Of a DNA stretch of 6,792 bases, positions 5,760-6,792 are shown piece by piece. Made by a program: the position numbers and the translations under genes. The notes beneath the pieces are model-generated. The model made no database searches, was not told the origin of the DNA, and saw only the letters and a list, made by a program, of their open reading frames with translations. How positions within the stretch are numbered: the first letter of the stretch is position 1; each line of letters begins with the position of its first letter. Source of the DNA: Flavisolibacter sp. (GTDB taxonomy: Bacteria; Bacteroidota; Bacteroidia; Chitinophagales; Chitinophagaceae); NCBI GenBank assembly GCA_017745135.1, contig JAGIAB010000171.1, positions 1-6,792 of the forward strand, written 5' to 3'.

Positions 5760-6792
5760 TTTAATAAGTTCCCTGGTGCCTATGAGTTTATCGTTATCAT
5801 ACACACTCACATAATAAATGCCTTTTGAAAATTTCAGTAAGGAGATATTTTCAAAAAAAGCAGTGCCCGCTAATTTGGGTTTATTCAAATTGCTTAGCAA
5901 TTGACCATTGGCACTAAATATCCTGATAGCAATATTTGAAGAAGCAGTTGGCGTAGTAACTCTAACAGTAAATTGATCTTTTGCCGGGTTTCCAAAAAGG
6001 GTAACATCAACGAGGCCGGCATCAATACACACCGCTTGTAAATTGATAGTAACCGTATCAATATAGGCAAAGGTGAAACCTGCTTTGCTGGTATCTACAA
6101 TTTGCTTTATCCGGTACGTTACAGTTCCCTTTTCAACGCCACTTAGTACATCCTGAAACTGATAAGGAGAACGTGTGCTAAAAATAGTTCCTGTTCCTTG
6201 CTGTTCTGCTATTTTCAGAAAACCGGTTTGCCCTGGGGTTGTTCTTTCAATTTCATACTTCATTGAACTTACATCTTTGCTTGTCCATTGAAGTGAAACA
6301 GTGCAATTGGAAACAGAAGCGCTGGCAGTAGAGAAATCTTTTACCAGGTTCACTAATGCTTTTTTTACATCCGGAATTCCGTAACCAACTCTATCATCAG
6401 GGGAAGAAGCTTTGCTTCCCGCTTGCCGAAGTGCATTGATGATCTTCATATTGTTGAATTCAGGAAAGCCCTGCCACAGGCAGCTTGCAAGACCAGCTAT
6501 ATTGGGACAGGCAAAAGAAGTTCCATTATTACTTCCAATGGTATTATTGGGAAATTGAACGATTGTTGCTACTCCCACTGACGCAACATCTGGTTTTATT
6601 TGTCCATCGGATGACGGGCCATAGCTTGAAAAATTAGCTACAGCACCTGTTGCAGTTACTGCTGCTACAGCTAACACACTATCTCCATCCGCAGGAGTAA
6701 CAATGTATTTCCATGTTTTATCACCTTCGTTGCCAGCAGAATTTACCACCAGTATTCCTTTCTTTGCTGCACGATTAGCTCCTATTGCCCCC
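5754..6792 (-). CDS. S8 (subtilisin-family) serine protease with T9SS C-terminal sorting domain, 5'-truncated by window edge
   Basis: C-terminal part of a secreted subtilase. The frame is open to the right edge and reads G-A-I-G-A-N-R-A-A-K-K-G-I-L-V before the GTG at 6749, so that GTG is an internal Val codon. Numbering from it: NSAGNEG at 3-9 holds the oxyanion-hole Asn (N7); IKPDVASVG at 51-59 is a conserved subtilase strand; GTSFACPNIAG at 76-86 holds the catalytic Ser78 (codon 6516-6518); VGYGIPDVKKAL at 121-132 closes the catalytic domain. The catalytic Asp and His and the signal peptide must lie beyond the window. Residues about 140-240 look like a beta-sandwich (fibronectin-III-like: SLQWTSKD, YEIERT, TYRIKQIVD). 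Residues about 245-331 (roughly 5757-6017) are a type A T9SS sorting domain: LFGNPAKDQFTV, IRIFSANGQLL, LLKFSKGIYYVSV, and terminal ELIKL. It is predicted to cross the outer membrane via T9SS. The substrate is unknown. Confidence 0.92.
   Translation of the reverse strand, partial: GAIGANRAAKKGILVVNSAGNEGDKTWKYIVTPADGDSVLAVAAVTATGAVANFSSYGPSSDGQIKPDVASVGVATIVQFPNNTIGSNNGTSFACPNIAGLASCLWQGFPEFNNMKIINALRQAGSKASSPDDRVGYGIPDVKKALVNLVKDFSTASASVSNCTVSLQWTSKDVSSMKYEIERTTPGQTGFLKIAEQQGTGTIFSTRSPYQFQDVLSGVEKGTVTYRIKQIVDTSKAGFTFAYIDTVTINLQAVCIDAGLVDVTLFGNPAKDQFTVRVTTPTASSNIAIRIFSANGQLLSNLNKPKLAGTAFFENISLLKFSKGIYYVSVYDNDKLIGTRELIKL

Noticed and set aside
6747..6749. GTG as the start codon of the protease
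   Set aside because: It lies inside the subtilase core (I-L-V-V-N-S-A-G-N) with an open frame to the window edge, and the catalytic Asp and His must be upstream.

Overview
The window looks like ordinary chromosomal DNA from a member of the Bacteroidota, probably near the Chitinophagales/Sphingobacteriales (family-level placement is a guess). The evidence is an AT-rich sequence, genes preceded by A-rich leaders without a clear Shine-Dalgarno motif, a lipoprotein with a C-Q-K-E surface-export-like motif, and a secreted subtilase ending in a type IX secretion (T9SS) sorting domain. T9SS is restricted essentially to this phylum.

Layout. Bases 1-2309 (+) are the 3' part of sucA, the E1 subunit of 2-oxoglutarate dehydrogenase; its 5' end lies outside the window. 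After a 140-bp spacer comes sucB (2450-3682, +), the E2 succinyltransferase. A 30-bp gap containing a perfect 8-bp-stem inverted repeat leads to an uncharacterised YD-repeat-like lipoprotein (3713-4546, +). A 46-bp gap then leads to an RsmB/NOP-family rRNA cytosine-5 methyltransferase (4593-5759, +). Converging on it, and overlapping it by six bases, is a partial S8 serine protease with a T9SS C-terminal domain (5754-6792, -); its 5' end is beyond the right edge.

How the genes work together. SucA and SucB are two of the three components of the 2-oxoglutarate dehydrogenase complex of the TCA cycle. The E3 subunit (lpd) is not in the window. The lipoprotein and the methyltransferase lie on the same strand with short gaps and could be read through from sucAB, but nothing in their sequence links them functionally to it. 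The subtilase is an independent exported enzyme.

I see no defence system, mobile element, CRISPR array, tRNA or rRNA. The most unusual signal is a pair of short tandem repeats with a 7-nucleotide period, lying in frame in two conserved genes (sucB 2696-2737 and rsmB 5204-5236). Each sits at a structurally tolerant position (an inter-domain linker and the loop before SAM motif I). Because 7 and 3 share no factor, a uniform array of this kind reads as the same cyclic heptapeptide in every frame of its strand. This suggests that short heptamer arrays have expanded or been inserted in this genome.
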